Shown here piece by piece: positions 35,065-43,888 of a DNA stretch of 64,000 nt; positions within the stretch are counted from its first letter, which is position 1, and each line of letters starts with the position of its first letter. The notes beneath the pieces were generated by a model. It saw only the letters and a list, made by a program, of their open reading frames with translations, was not told where the DNA came from and ran no database searches. The translations under genes and the position numbers were made by a program. Location: contig CP050848.1 of NCBI GenBank assembly GCA_014873095.1, forward strand, positions 3,221,850 to 3,285,849. The letters are read 5' to 3'. The stretch is from Planctomycetales bacterium ZRK34. Lineage in GTDB: Bacteria; Planctomycetota; Phycisphaerae; Phycisphaerales; Zrk34.

Positions 35065-36987
35065 TCAGCCGCCGTCGCGCTTCGGGCCGACGGCGAGAAT
35101 TGGAACGCGCAGGCCGTGTCGCACGCCGGGGATGGTCTGCCCGTGGATCAGGTCGCTGATGCCTCGGTGGCCGTGGCCGCCGACGATCATCAGGTCCAGT
35201 TCGTGCTCGGCGGCCAGTCGCAGCAACTCGGGAACCACCTGACCGTAACCCAGCGCGGTTTCAATTTTGACATCCGGTGAATCGGCCAGCGCCGCCCGCA
35301 GTTGCGTGGCGAGGTCGTTGATGTACTGCTCATCGGCGCGTCGTTCGGCGTCGTCGGTTTCGTGGCCGAAGATCTGTCCGCCGACGCCTTCGACCACGTG
35401 CATGAGCACGATCGTCGCCTGATGTGCCCGCGACATGGCGATGGCTTCGGCGAGCATCGGGCCGTCGGATTCACCGGCATCCAGCGCCACGCCGAGGCGA
35501 TTGATGCGATGCGCCCCGGCCATGGCGCGCTCGGCGACTTGCTCAGCCGTGGCGCGGGTGGGCAGCTTGCTCTGTTCGCGTTTGAACATCATCCAGAAAA
35601 GCAGCACCACCAGCCCCAGCGCCAGCGGGATGACCGTCGCGACGATGGCCCACCGCCACGACCCTGCCGCCAGCACCCACGCCGAAATTTCTTCGTACGC
35701 CAGTTGCATGTTCAATCCGATGATCATCAGCGCAACCGCCCACGCCAGAATCATAACCCATTTCGGACTGGCAAACGGCCCCATGACGCGCCGACTCGAT
35801 GTAAACCGCACCAGTGGCACCACCGCAAAAGGCAACTGCAAACTGAGTATCACCTGGCTGAGGATCAGCAGTTCATACGTGCCGGTATCACCCATCGCCC
35901 AGATGACAGCGACCGCCGGAACGATCGCCAGGCTGCGCGTGATCATCCGTCGCAGCCACGGGCGCATGCGAAGCTGCAGAAAACCTTCCATCGTGATCTG
36001 CCCGGCGAGCGTGCCGGTCAGCGTCGAACTCTGCCCGGCGCAGATCAAGGCCACGGCGAAGGCGATCGGCGCGACGTGCGAGCCCAGCAGGTTTTCCAGC
36101 AGCCGATGCGCCTGCTGAATTTCAGTGACGACGATGCCCTGGCTGTAGAACGTGGCGGCGGCGAGCACGAGGATGGCGGCATTCACGAAGAAGGCGGCGT
36201 TCAGCGCGACGGCCGAATCGATGAAGTTGTATTTGCAGGCGGTTTTGATGCCGTCGACGTGGCGGCCGACGTCGCGCGTCTGCACCAGCGACGAGTGCAG
36301 GTACAGGTTGTGCGGCATCACCGTCGCGCCGAGCATGCCGATGGCGATGTACAACTCGCTGCCGCTGAGCGTGCCGGGGACGAATCCGCCGGCCACGCCC
36401 GCCATCGAGGGTTTCGCCAGAAAGATTTCAACGATGAAGCACAAACCGATCGTCGAGATCAGCGTGAGGATGAACGCCTCCATGCGGCGGATGCCCAGCC
36501 GCTGAATCGCCAGCAGGATGAACACGTCCACGCCCGTGATCAGCACCGCCGGTATCAGCGGAATGCCCAGCAGCAGGTTCAATCCGATCGCCGTGCCGAG
36601 CACTTCCGCCAGGTCGCAGGCGGCGATGGCGATCTCACAAAGGATGAACAGAATCCAGCGAATCGGGCCCTGGTAATGTTCGCGGCAGGCCTGCGCCAGG
36701 TCACGCCCGGTGACGAGCCCGAGCCGCGCCGACAGCGTCTGCAGCAGCACCGCCATCATGTTCGACATCAGCAGCACCCAGATCAGCTTGTAGCCGAATC
36801 GGGCGCCGCCTTCGATGTCGGTCGCCCAGTTGCCCGGGTCCATGTACCCGACGCTGACCATGTAAGCCGGGCCGACGAAAGCGAACAGCCGCCGCCAAGC
36901 CGACCGCTGCTTCACGCCGACGCTCGAGTGCACATCCTCCAGCGAACGTGCTGTGTAGTGCTCGGCCTGTTTGCCACTTCGATTCAT
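35065..36987 (-). CDS. mntH: Nramp metal transporter fused to a universal stress protein domain
   Basis: The first about 470 residues form an Nramp (MntH) transporter with eleven or so membrane helices. Motifs include the metal-binding VGYMDPGNWATDIEGGARFG, VMPHNLYLHSSLVQTR and ICAGQSSTLTGTLAGQITME. The last about 145 residues are a USP/UspA domain (VALDAGESDGPMLAEAIAMS to LDLMIVGGHGHRGISDLIHG) with the nucleotide-binding GGHG pattern. It imports Mn2+ or Fe2+ with protons. The USP domain probably faces the cytoplasm and may gate transport; this is inferred. I chose the ATG at 36987 over the adjoining GTG. It ends the minus-strand metal locus. Confidence 0.9.
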   Translation of the reverse strand: MNRSGKQAEHYTARSLEDVHSSVGVKQRSAWRRLFAFVGPAYMVSVGYMDPGNWATDIEGGARFGYKLIWVLLMSNMMAVLLQTLSARLGLVTGRDLAQACREHYQGPIRWILFILCEIAIAACDLAEVLGTAIGLNLLLGIPLIPAVLITGVDVFILLAIQRLGIRRMEAFILTLISTIGLCFIVEIFLAKPSMAGVAGGFVPGTLSGSELYIAIGMLGATVMPHNLYLHSSLVQTRDVGRHVDGIKTACKYNFIDSAVALNAAFFVNAAILVLAAATFYSQGIVVTEIQQAHRLLENLLGSHVAPIAFAVALICAGQSSTLTGTLAGQITMEGFLQLRMRPWLRRMITRSLAIVPAVAVIWAMGDTGTYELLILSQVILSLQLPFAVVPLVRFTSSRRVMGPFASPKWVMILAWAVALMIIGLNMQLAYEEISAWVLAAGSWRWAIVATVIPLALGLVVLLFWMMFKREQSKLPTRATAEQVAERAMAGAHRINRLGVALDAGESDGPMLAEAIAMSRAHQATIVLMHVVEGVGGQIFGHETDDAERRADEQYINDLATQLRAALADSPDVKIETALGYGQVVPELLRLAAEHELDLMIVGGHGHRGISDLIHGQTIPGVRHGLRVPILAVGPKRDGG

Positions 36988-37032
36988 CACTGCATCACTT
37001 CATCACGACGCCGTTGTCGTGCCGGTCGTGGT

Positions 37033-38319
37033 CTACCCCCGCGGAATCTCTTCGCCGTGCGGGTCGAGGCTGGGGTGGCCCAGTTCGCGGTCGACCTCGT
37101 CGGCCAACTCGTGGGCGTGTTCGAGCTTTTCAGCCACATCGTGCACCTGGTCCGGCGGCATGTTCGCCTGATCGGCCAGGTATGATTCCCACAATCGATG
37201 CGATCGCACCATCTCCAGCGCCCGCCGCTGTCCCGCCTCGGTCAGGTTCAGCGTCGAGGCGCCGCCTTCGATCAACTTGTGCTGGCGCAGCTCGCGCAGA
37301 ATCGCTTTGGCCCGAGCCATCGTCACGCGCGACTGCGATGAAATCGCCGCCACGTCCGTGGGCTGATCGCTGCGGTCCAGGTGGTGAATCGTCTTGAGCA
37401 CGTCTTCGGTTTCGATATGCCGACGGTGACGCCAGCGACGGATCGAGCGAAAGACCACACCGTGCCGCGGGCTGCCCAGCATCGCCAGCGCGAAGATCGT
37501 TGTGGCCACCAGCACCATGCTCGGTCCCGACGGCGCGTTGACGACATACGCCCCGATCATGCCCAGCGCCGCTGACAGCGCGCCGAATATGCCGCCCAGC
37601 AACAGCATCGTCGAAAAGCGATTGCAAAGCTGATACGCCGCCGACGCCGGTGTGATCACCATCGCCACGACGAGCACCACGCCCGTGGTTTTCAGCCCCG
37701 CCACAACCGTCGCGCTGATCATCCCCATCAGCAGGTAATGAAACGCCATCACCGGCAGCCCCATCGCCGCCGCGACGACGGGGTCGAAACTGATCAGCTT
37801 CATCGGGTGATAAAACAGCACGACCGTGATCAACACGATCGCCGCGATCACCGCCATCAACCAAAGGTCCGGCATGCCGACGGCTTCGGGGATGCCGAAC
37901 ACGAAGCACTTGAGATCGAAGTGCGTGCCGCGCGGCAGGTTTGATATCAGCACCAGGCCCAGGGCGAACAGGGCGGTGAACACGATGCCGATCGCCGAGT
38001 CTTCCTTCGTGCGGCTGTTGTGCGAGACGAGGTTGATCAACACCGCCGTGGTCAGCCCGGCCAGCAGCGCCCCGAAAAGCAGGCCGACGATGCCCGTGTT
38101 CTGTGTGACCAAAAAAGCGATCACCACGCCCGGCAGCACCGCGTGACTCAGCGCATCGCCGATCAGCGCCATCCGGCGCAGCACGACGAAACACCCCAGC
38201 ACGCCGCATGTTGCGCCGACGAGGATGCTCGTGACCATGCCCATCCACAGATGCCCGTCCGTGAACGGGGCCGACCACATCGACGGCACGAAATCCAGTT
38301 GGCCAAGTGTCGTCATCAT
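37033..38319 (-). CDS. Metal ABC permease fused to a DtxR/MntR-like regulator
   Basis: The first about 285 residues are a ZnuB/MntB-type permease (ILVGATCGVLGCFVVLRRMA, LIGDALSHAVLPGVVIAFLV, then TGVVLVVAMVITPASAAYQL). After a basic linker (SIRRWRHRRH), the last about 125 residues are a DtxR-type winged helix (SQSRVTMARAKAILRELRQH, then LTEAGQRRALEMVRSHRLWE) and dimerisation/metal-binding segment (VHDVAEKLEHAHELADEVDR). The best known parallel is the chlamydial YtgC-R fusion, where the regulator is cut off and represses the operon. Whether that occurs here is unknown. Starts in ATGA overlap with the ATPase gene stop. Confidence 0.9.
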   Translation of the reverse strand: MMTTLGQLDFVPSMWSAPFTDGHLWMGMVTSILVGATCGVLGCFVVLRRMALIGDALSHAVLPGVVIAFLVTQNTGIVGLLFGALLAGLTTAVLINLVSHNSRTKEDSAIGIVFTALFALGLVLISNLPRGTHFDLKCFVFGIPEAVGMPDLWLMAVIAAIVLITVVLFYHPMKLISFDPVVAAAMGLPVMAFHYLLMGMISATVVAGLKTTGVVLVVAMVITPASAAYQLCNRFSTMLLLGGIFGALSAALGMIGAYVVNAPSGPSMVLVATTIFALAMLGSPRHGVVFRSIRRWRHRRHIETEDVLKTIHHLDRSDQPTDVAAISSQSRVTMARAKAILRELRQHKLIEGGASTLNLTEAGQRRALEMVRSHRLWESYLADQANMPPDQVHDVAEKLEHAHELADEVDRELGHPSLDPHGEEIPRG

Positions 38320-39131
38320 TGCGGCGACTCCTGGTTCTGAAGCGCCAGTTCGGCGCGGTCCAGCAGGCTCAGTCGCCCGCCGTACGTGCGGCGAAGGTTT
38401 TCTTCGGTGGCGATGTCGCGCGTTGGCCCGCAGGCGATCACCCGTTGATTGAGCATCAGCAGGCTGTCGAATTTTTCGAGTACGCCCAGGTCGTGATTGA
38501 CGACCAGCAGCGTGCGATGCTCATCAGTCAGTTTGCGGATCAGCTCGAAGATGGCGTGTTCGGTCGCCGCGTCGACGCCGGCGAACGGTTCATCCAGCAG
38601 CAGGATGTCCGCCTGCTGGCACAGCGCCCGCGCCAGAAACACGCGCTGCTGCTGGCCGCCGGAAAGCTGGCGGATGTGGCGCTTGGTATATGCGCTCATG
38701 CCGACCAGTTCGAGCGATTCGATCGCCTGCTGTCGATCCTCGCGGCCGGGTCGGCCGAACCACCCCAATCGTCCGTAGCGCCCCATCTGCACCACGTCCA
38801 ACACCGTCACCGGAAAGTCCCAGTCGACCGCGCTGGTCTGCGGCACGTAAGCCACCCGCTGGCGGCAACGCTCGATCGACTCGCCGAAAAAGCGAACCGC
38901 GCCGCCGTCGAGGTCGGTCAACCCGAGCACCGCTTTGAGCAGCGTGCTTTTACCCGCGCCATTGGGTCCGATGATGCCGATCAACTCGCCGCGCTGCACG
39001 TCGAACGTCACCGAGCGCAGCGCCGGGCGGTTTTCATACGTGACCGTCACGTTCTGCACGCTGATGGCGGGGGCGGCCGTCGACGCGGCGACTGGCGAGT
39101 TGGTGATGGCAGGGGCCTGCGGGGTTTTCAT
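38316..39131 (-). CDS. Metal ABC transporter ATP-binding protein
   Basis: The 271-residue ATPase has Walker A in IGIIGPNGAGKSTLLKAVLG, a Q-loop near AYVPQTSAVDWDFPVTVLDV, signature LSGGQQQRVFLARALC, and Walker B ILLLDEPFAGVD with the H-loop LLVVNHDLGVL. It belongs to the ZnuC/MntB-like group that powers Mn2+/Zn2+ uptake. It overlaps both neighbours by four bases (ATGA), so the three ABC genes are translationally coupled. Confidence 0.93.
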   Translation of the reverse strand: MKTPQAPAITNSPVAASTAAPAISVQNVTVTYENRPALRSVTFDVQRGELIGIIGPNGAGKSTLLKAVLGLTDLDGGAVRFFGESIERCRQRVAYVPQTSAVDWDFPVTVLDVVQMGRYGRLGWFGRPGREDRQQAIESLELVGMSAYTKRHIRQLSGGQQQRVFLARALCQQADILLLDEPFAGVDAATEHAIFELIRKLTDEHRTLLVVNHDLGVLEKFDSLLMLNQRVIACGPTRDIATEENLRRTYGGRLSLLDRAELALQNQESPQ

Positions 39132-40042
39132 TTCAACGCCTCGACGACCGTGTGCACATTGTGGCGGAACATGCCGAGGTACGTGCCGACGTCGGAGTCC
39201 GGCTCGCCGAGCGAGTCGCTGTACAGCGTGCCGCCGACGCGGACGCCGGTGGCTTCGGCGATCTGTCGCACCATGTCGTTGAGCGCCTGCGAAACCGACG
39301 TTTCGATGAACACCGCCTTGGCGCCGCGATCGGTCACGAGTTGCTGCAGGCGAATCTTGTCACGGCCGGTCGGAATCTGCTCCGTGCTCATGCCGATCAC
39401 CGCATGCACTTCGATGTCGTAAGTTTCACCGAAGTAGCCGAACGCATCGTGACTGGTGATCATCACGCGCTGAGCTTTCGGCACCGCGGCGATCTGCTGT
39501 TTGGCCCAGTCGTGCAGGGCGGTCAACTCGGCGAGGTAGGTGTCGGTGCGCTGGCGATAGGCCTCGGCGTGCGACGGGTCGACTTCGATCAGTGCATCAC
39601 GGGCGCGCTCGGCGTAGACCTTGAAGTACTCGACGTTGAACCAGCAGTGGGGGTCTGGCGCACCCTGGTACTGATCGGAGCCGCGCGGCTTGATGCGGGT
39701 GTCTTCCGCCAGACGCACGACATGACCCGAAGCGTGATTTTCGACAACGTGGTCGATCTGCGCTTCCAGGTGCAGGCCGTTCATCAGCACGAGGTCGGCT
39801 GCGGCGATGTTCTGCGTGTCGCGGGGGCGCATCTCGTAAACGTGCGGGTCTTCCCCGGTCTTCATGATGCCGATGACCTGCGCGTCGGGGCCGGCGATGA
39901 CGCGCGCCAGGTCGGTGATCATCGTGGTGGTGCAGACGACTGTCAGTTGACCCTCATCCGCCCGGGCCGAGGGCGCCGACGAATCGCAGCCGATCATCAG
40001 CAGGGGGGCGACGATGAATGTGATCAAAGCAATTCGAAGCAT
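39128..40042 (-). CDS. Metal ABC transporter substrate-binding lipoprotein
   Basis: The 304-residue protein starts with a lipoprotein signal (APLLMIGCDSS, lipid on Cys19) and belongs to the ZnuA/MntA/PsaA cluster. Probable metal ligands are His in GEDPHVYEMRP and in GAPDPHCWFN, Glu in AVFIETSVSQALND, and an Asp near the C-terminus (SDSLGEPDSD). There is no His-rich loop of the kind found in Zn-specific members, favouring Mn2+ or Fe2+. It is the first gene of the ABC operon, whose candidate promoter/operator lies about 150 bases upstream. Confidence 0.92.
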   Translation of the reverse strand: MLRIALITFIVAPLLMIGCDSSAPSARADEGQLTVVCTTTMITDLARVIAGPDAQVIGIMKTGEDPHVYEMRPRDTQNIAAADLVLMNGLHLEAQIDHVVENHASGHVVRLAEDTRIKPRGSDQYQGAPDPHCWFNVEYFKVYAERARDALIEVDPSHAEAYRQRTDTYLAELTALHDWAKQQIAAVPKAQRVMITSHDAFGYFGETYDIEVHAVIGMSTEQIPTGRDKIRLQQLVTDRGAKAVFIETSVSQALNDMVRQIAEATGVRVGGTLYSDSLGEPDSDVGTYLGMFRHNVHTVVEALK

Positions 40043-40187
40043 GCGTGGTGTTCCATTTCGTGAATTCAGATTCGCAGCCCGGCGTGCCCCGCCCCGCGTG
40101 CGGTGCGCACAGGGATCGCAAGATCAATCTCACGAGGCCCGTGACTCATCCGAGGGGTCGACGAGGTGAGCAGCGGCTGCATCGAAA

Positions 40188-40215
40188 AGTTTAGCCCGCC
40201 CTAAATATTTGTCAA
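40188..40215 (-). promoter_or_regulatory. Promoter of the metal ABC operon with a DtxR/MntR-like operator
   Basis: Read on the minus strand, a perfect TTGACA (40215-40210) is followed after 16 bases by TAAACT (40193-40188), a four-of-six match to TATAAT. Across the spacer and -10 lies the inverted repeat TTTAG-N6-CTAAA (40205-40190). DtxR/MntR repressors bind TTAG/CTAA palindromes in exactly this position. The regulator fused to the permease is an obvious candidate to bind. The rest of the 308-base gap to the PilZ gene holds nothing else I recognise. Confidence 0.6.
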
Positions 40216-40350
40216 GAGCACGCCAGAATATGCGCATCCGATGAACTGATTCAGGGTTGTGTTAATACCCGCGGTGGGATGGACGATAGTGGATAAACAG
40301 GCATTTGTTGCGCGCCTGAGCTGGTTTATCACGTTTCTGGGAGGCCATTG

Positions 40351-40767
40351 ATGGGTCAGTCCGCCGAATCCAATGAGCGTCGTCGATACGACCGTCACAC
40401 CATCCGCGGTGAGGCCCGCATCGAGCCGCTCCGCGAGTCCGACGATTTCGTCGGCCTCAAGGATGTCTACCTGCTGGACATCGGCCGCACCGGCGTGCGC
40501 TTCCTCAGCAGCGAGCCCCTGACCCGCAATTCACACTGGCGGCTGCGCATCGTCCACCGCGGTCATGCCCTGGCGATGGTCCCCATCCTCGTTCGTTACG
40601 TCGAACGTCAGGCTGAGTCCGGGTCCTACCACGTCGGCGCCCAGTTCATGATCGAGCCGGCCGTGCTCTCCCAACTCGGCGTCAGCGATTACGATCTGTC
40701 GCGCGATCAGGCCGAGGGTCGCTTCCTCGATCCGGTCGGCACCTGTGCCGTGCCCTCGGAAGCCTGA
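40351..40767 (+). CDS. PilZ-domain protein
   Basis: The 138-residue protein consists of a single PilZ fold: the c-di-GMP-binding arginines in NERRRYDRHTIRGEARI and the second motif LLDIGRTGVRFLSS (DxSxxG-type, with Gly for Ser). Strands WRLRIVHRGHALAMVPILVRY and SYHVGAQFMIE complete it. It probably senses c-di-GMP and acts by protein contact; a link to flagellar control is possible but not shown by context. GGGAGG precedes the start region; ATG at 40351 is preferred to TTG at 40348. Confidence 0.8.
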   Translation: MGQSAESNERRRYDRHTIRGEARIEPLRESDDFVGLKDVYLLDIGRTGVRFLSSEPLTRNSHWRLRIVHRGHALAMVPILVRYVERQAESGSYHVGAQFMIEPAVLSQLGVSDYDLSRDQAEGRFLDPVGTCAVPSEA

Positions 40768-40866
40768 CCGCCCCTGCACGCCTTCTGACTCCGCAATACA
40801 ATGCAGAGCCTCACGTTCACCCGTGAGTTGCTTGTCGCATTGTCTTTGCCCTTCGCCGGAGTCGCC

Positions 40867-42375
40867 ATGTCACGCCAAGTCTCCCGTCTCGTCGTCATCA
40901 CGCTGCTGATTCTCCCCGCGTTCGCCTTCGCCGAGTCGCCCGCTCCCGCCCGGCCGAACATCCTCTGGCTCATCAGCGAAGACACCGGCCCCGACCTCGC
41001 CTGCTACGGCGAGCCTGCCGTCAAAACCCCCAACCTCGATGCCCTCGCCGCCCGCGGCATGCGCTTCACCCGCGCCTTCACCGTCACCGGCGTCTGCTCC
41101 ACCAGCCGCTCGTCGTTCATGACCGGCATGTACGCCGTCACCATCGACGCCCAAAACCACCGCTCCCACCGCGGCAAGCCCGACACCGACAATCCCCTCC
41201 CCGACGGTGTGCGCCTGCTGACCCACTGGCTCAAAGATGCCGGCTACTTCACCGCCAATCTCCGCCACTTCACCACCGAGCAAGACCCCAAGTGGATGCA
41301 CGGCACCGGTAAAACCGACTGGAACTTCTCCTACCCCGGTAAAGACTTCGACACCAAAAACGACATCACCCAGCTTCCCAAAAACCAACCCTTCTACGCC
41401 CAGATCAACTTCTCCGAAACCCATCGTGGTGGAGATTGGAACGCCGCCGACAAGCGCGTCGCCGAGCCCGTTGATCCCGCCAAGGTGCGGATCCCCCCGT
41501 ACTACCCGAACCACCCCGTTGTCCGTGCCGACTGGGCCCAGTATCTCGATGCTGTCCAAGCGCTCGACATGCAGGTCGGCGTCGTGCTCCGTCGTCTCGA
41601 CGAACTCAAGCTCGCCGACAACACCATCATCATCTACATCGGCGACCACGGCCGGGCCATGCCGCGCGGCAAGCAGTGGCCCTACGACTCCGGGCTCCAC
41701 ATCCCCTTCATCCTCTACATCCCCGACAAGCTCCAGGTCCAGGGTTACACCCCCGGCAAGGTCAGCGACCGGATCATCGAGTCCATCGACCTGACCGCCA
41801 CCACCCTCGCCCTCGCCGGCGTCGAAAAACCCGTCAAAATGCAGGGTAAAGTCTTCCTCGGCCCCAACGCCGAGGCCCCGCGCCAATACGCCTTCGGCTT
41901 CCGCGATCGCGGGGATGAAACCGTCGACCGCATTCGCTCCGTGCGCGATGCCCGCTTCCGCTATCTCCGCAACTTTTACCCAGAGCGTCCGTTCCTGCAG
42001 CTCAACCGCTACAAGGAATCGTCATATCCCATCATCACCGTCATGCGCTACCTCCACGAGCAGGGCAAACTCACCGGCCCGCCCCTGGCGCTGATGGCCC
42101 CGACGCGCCCCGCCGAAGAACTCTACGACATCGTCAACGACCCCTACGAAATCAACAACCTCGCCCGCGATCCCGAATACATCGAAGACCTCTCCCGCCT
42201 GCGTGGCGTGCTCAATCAGTGGATCGAAGATGTCGACGACCAGGGCCGCTACCCCGAGCCCCCCGAGGTGACCGACCACTGGGAACAGGTCATGCACCGC
42301 AACTACGACAAGTCCGGCCGCCGCGCCGCCGCCCGCGCCAAAGTCATCGAACAAATCAAAGCCACCGAAAAATAA
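40867..42375 (+). CDS. Secreted sulfatase
   Basis: A signal peptide (ITLLILPAFAFA, cut near residue 22) leads into an alkaline-phosphatase-superfamily sulfatase of 502 residues. The maturation site is C77-S-T-S-R in TGVCSTSRSSFMTGMY. Cys is converted to formylglycine in the consensus CxPSR, but here Thr replaces Pro. Metal-site residues appear in SEDTGPDLACYG and IYIGDHGRAMPRGKQWPYDS. It would remove sulfate from polysaccharides or glycolipids outside the cytoplasm. Sulfatases are abundant in planctomycetes. No maturase gene is in the window. Confidence 0.9.
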   Translation: MSRQVSRLVVITLLILPAFAFAESPAPARPNILWLISEDTGPDLACYGEPAVKTPNLDALAARGMRFTRAFTVTGVCSTSRSSFMTGMYAVTIDAQNHRSHRGKPDTDNPLPDGVRLLTHWLKDAGYFTANLRHFTTEQDPKWMHGTGKTDWNFSYPGKDFDTKNDITQLPKNQPFYAQINFSETHRGGDWNAADKRVAEPVDPAKVRIPPYYPNHPVVRADWAQYLDAVQALDMQVGVVLRRLDELKLADNTIIIYIGDHGRAMPRGKQWPYDSGLHIPFILYIPDKLQVQGYTPGKVSDRIIESIDLTATTLALAGVEKPVKMQGKVFLGPNAEAPRQYAFGFRDRGDETVDRIRSVRDARFRYLRNFYPERPFLQLNRYKESSYPIITVMRYLHEQGKLTGPPLALMAPTRPAEELYDIVNDPYEINNLARDPEYIEDLSRLRGVLNQWIEDVDDQGRYPEPPEVTDHWEQVMHRNYDKSGRRAAARAKVIEQIKATEK

Positions 42376-42451
42376 CCCCCCCGTTTAGCCGCGAGCCAAA
42401 GGCGAGCGCGTCCGCTCACATCTCCCCCCCACGCCGACGCTGAGCCCCCCC

Positions 42452-43801
42452 TCAAAATCGCCCTGACTCAATGCGAACCGGGGGGTTAACAGGTGGGTGG
42501 TCGGAGCCTTGATTTTGGGCTAAAAACGGCTTTTTGGCGTCGGCGGCGAAGGTGATGGCCAGTTCACTGGCGGGCTCGTCGATTTCGATGCGCTCGATGG
42601 CATTCCGTATCCAGTCGTCTTGCCAGCGGGGTATCAGGGTGGACCAGACGGTCATGGCGTGTTTGATTGTGGTATCAGTTGCATCGTCACCGAGGAGTTG
42701 GTTCCAGACGGCGCAATCCTTGAACATGGATCTGACTGCTTCTTCGAATGGGCCCGCGTTATAGCGGATGCCTTTACATTTGGGGCGACCACCGGCGGTC
42801 GAGCGGCATGTGTAGTAGCGGTATACGATCGCCGTACGACCACCTGTGTTGCGGTTGATTCGGTAGGTGGTCAGCAAACGTCCACATCCCGGGCAGACGA
42901 TTTTTCGTCGCAGCGGGAACAGGTCACGCCCACTGCCCGGGCCCCGTCGGCGGGGGCGCCGATTGGTGAGTTGCCGCTGTACGGCTTTGAATGTCCGCTG
43001 ATCAACGATGGGCGGATGGGCGCCGGGGCGTGTGGTCTGACCATCGGCGAATTGCCCGATGTAGACGGGGTTGTGCAAGGTGTCGATGATCTGGCGCGCA
43101 GTCCAATGCCGACCACCGCGAAGGGTGTCGGAGCGTTTGGAGTGATACTGCTTGGTGAGCCAACCGCGTTTGTTGAATTCGTTGGCGATCTGACTGGGTA
43201 GTTCACCGGCGGCAGCGCGTTTGAATATGTCTCGGACGCGGTCAGCCTCAATGGGGTGGGGGACGAGTTGCTTGGTGACGGGATCGGCGTCGTAGCCATA
43301 TGGAACCAGGCCGGCGAGGCGTCGACCATGCCGTTTGAGCCGGGCGCGGGCCTCGGCGATGCGGTCGCTGATCATTTCTCGCTCGAACTCGGCGAACGCA
43401 GCAAGCATGTGACGGAGAAATCGACTGCTGGCGCTATTGATCAACTCGGCCTGGTGAACCAGTCGCACCTCGACGCCCGCTTGGTCGAATTCTTCGAACA
43501 GCACCAGCGCGTCGCGCAGGCGGCGCGAAATCCGGTCCAGCGCCACGGCGTAGATGCGGTGGATCTCACCGCGGGCAACCCGCTCTCGCAATCTTGTCAT
43601 AGCCGGTCGTTTGAGTGTGAAACCGGAGTACCCGTCGTCGTCGAAATCCTCCTCACACCATTGTTCATGACGGTCACCGATAGCTTGCGCGAAATCCTGA
43701 CAGACCATCCGCTGCGCCTGACATGATGAAACATCATCGGGCGTCTCGACGGACTGCCGCGTATAGATGGCGCTAATGATCGTGTCGGTGGGCGCCGTCA
43801 T
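42452..43801 (-). CDS. Large serine recombinase
   Basis: The 449-residue protein has a resolvase catalytic domain (nucleophile Ser in IYTRQSVETPDDVSSC, EDFDDDGYSGFTLKRPAMTR, VALDRISRRLRDALVLFEEF), a recombinase domain (GLVPYGYDADPVTKQLVPHP to GRHWTARQIIDTLHNPVYIG) and a zinc ribbon (IVCPGCGRLLTTYR with YYTCRSTAGGRPKCKG). It would integrate or excise a mobile element. It is somewhat short of phage integrases (450-550) but looks intact. The ATG at 43801 gives MTAPTDTI; the longer frame upstream crosses the divergent gene. No attachment site could be identified. Confidence 0.9.
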   Translation of the reverse strand: MTAPTDTIISAIYTRQSVETPDDVSSCQAQRMVCQDFAQAIGDRHEQWCEEDFDDDGYSGFTLKRPAMTRLRERVARGEIHRIYAVALDRISRRLRDALVLFEEFDQAGVEVRLVHQAELINSASSRFLRHMLAAFAEFEREMISDRIAEARARLKRHGRRLAGLVPYGYDADPVTKQLVPHPIEADRVRDIFKRAAAGELPSQIANEFNKRGWLTKQYHSKRSDTLRGGRHWTARQIIDTLHNPVYIGQFADGQTTRPGAHPPIVDQRTFKAVQRQLTNRRPRRRGPGSGRDLFPLRRKIVCPGCGRLLTTYRINRNTGGRTAIVYRYYTCRSTAGGRPKCKGIRYNAGPFEEAVRSMFKDCAVWNQLLGDDATDTTIKHAMTVWSTLIPRWQDDWIRNAIERIEIDEPASELAITFAADAKKPFLAQNQGSDHPPVNPPVRIESGRF

Positions 43802-43830
43802 GCTGCCGGCTCCAGGTCTGCACGGTCTGC

Positions 43831-43855
43831 TGATCAACTGCCTGATCAGTATAAT
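43831..43855 (+). promoter_or_regulatory. Candidate promoter/operator between recombinase and divergent gene
   Basis: Two TGATCA palindromes (43831-43836 and 43843-43848) sit twelve bases apart, immediately before a perfect TATAAT (43850-43855). The -35 at the right distance (CTGCTG, 43827-43832) is weak. A regulator bound to the repeats could control the + strand gene and perhaps the divergent recombinase. Confidence 0.45.
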
Positions 43856-43888
43856 GGCTCCGGGCCTTTGATGAATGGAATCTTTGTC

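Noticed and set aside
35302..37185. Plus-strand open frame of over 600 codons opposite the Nramp-USP gene
   Set aside because: His/Arg/Asp-rich low-complexity product typical of antisense shadows; no ribosome site.
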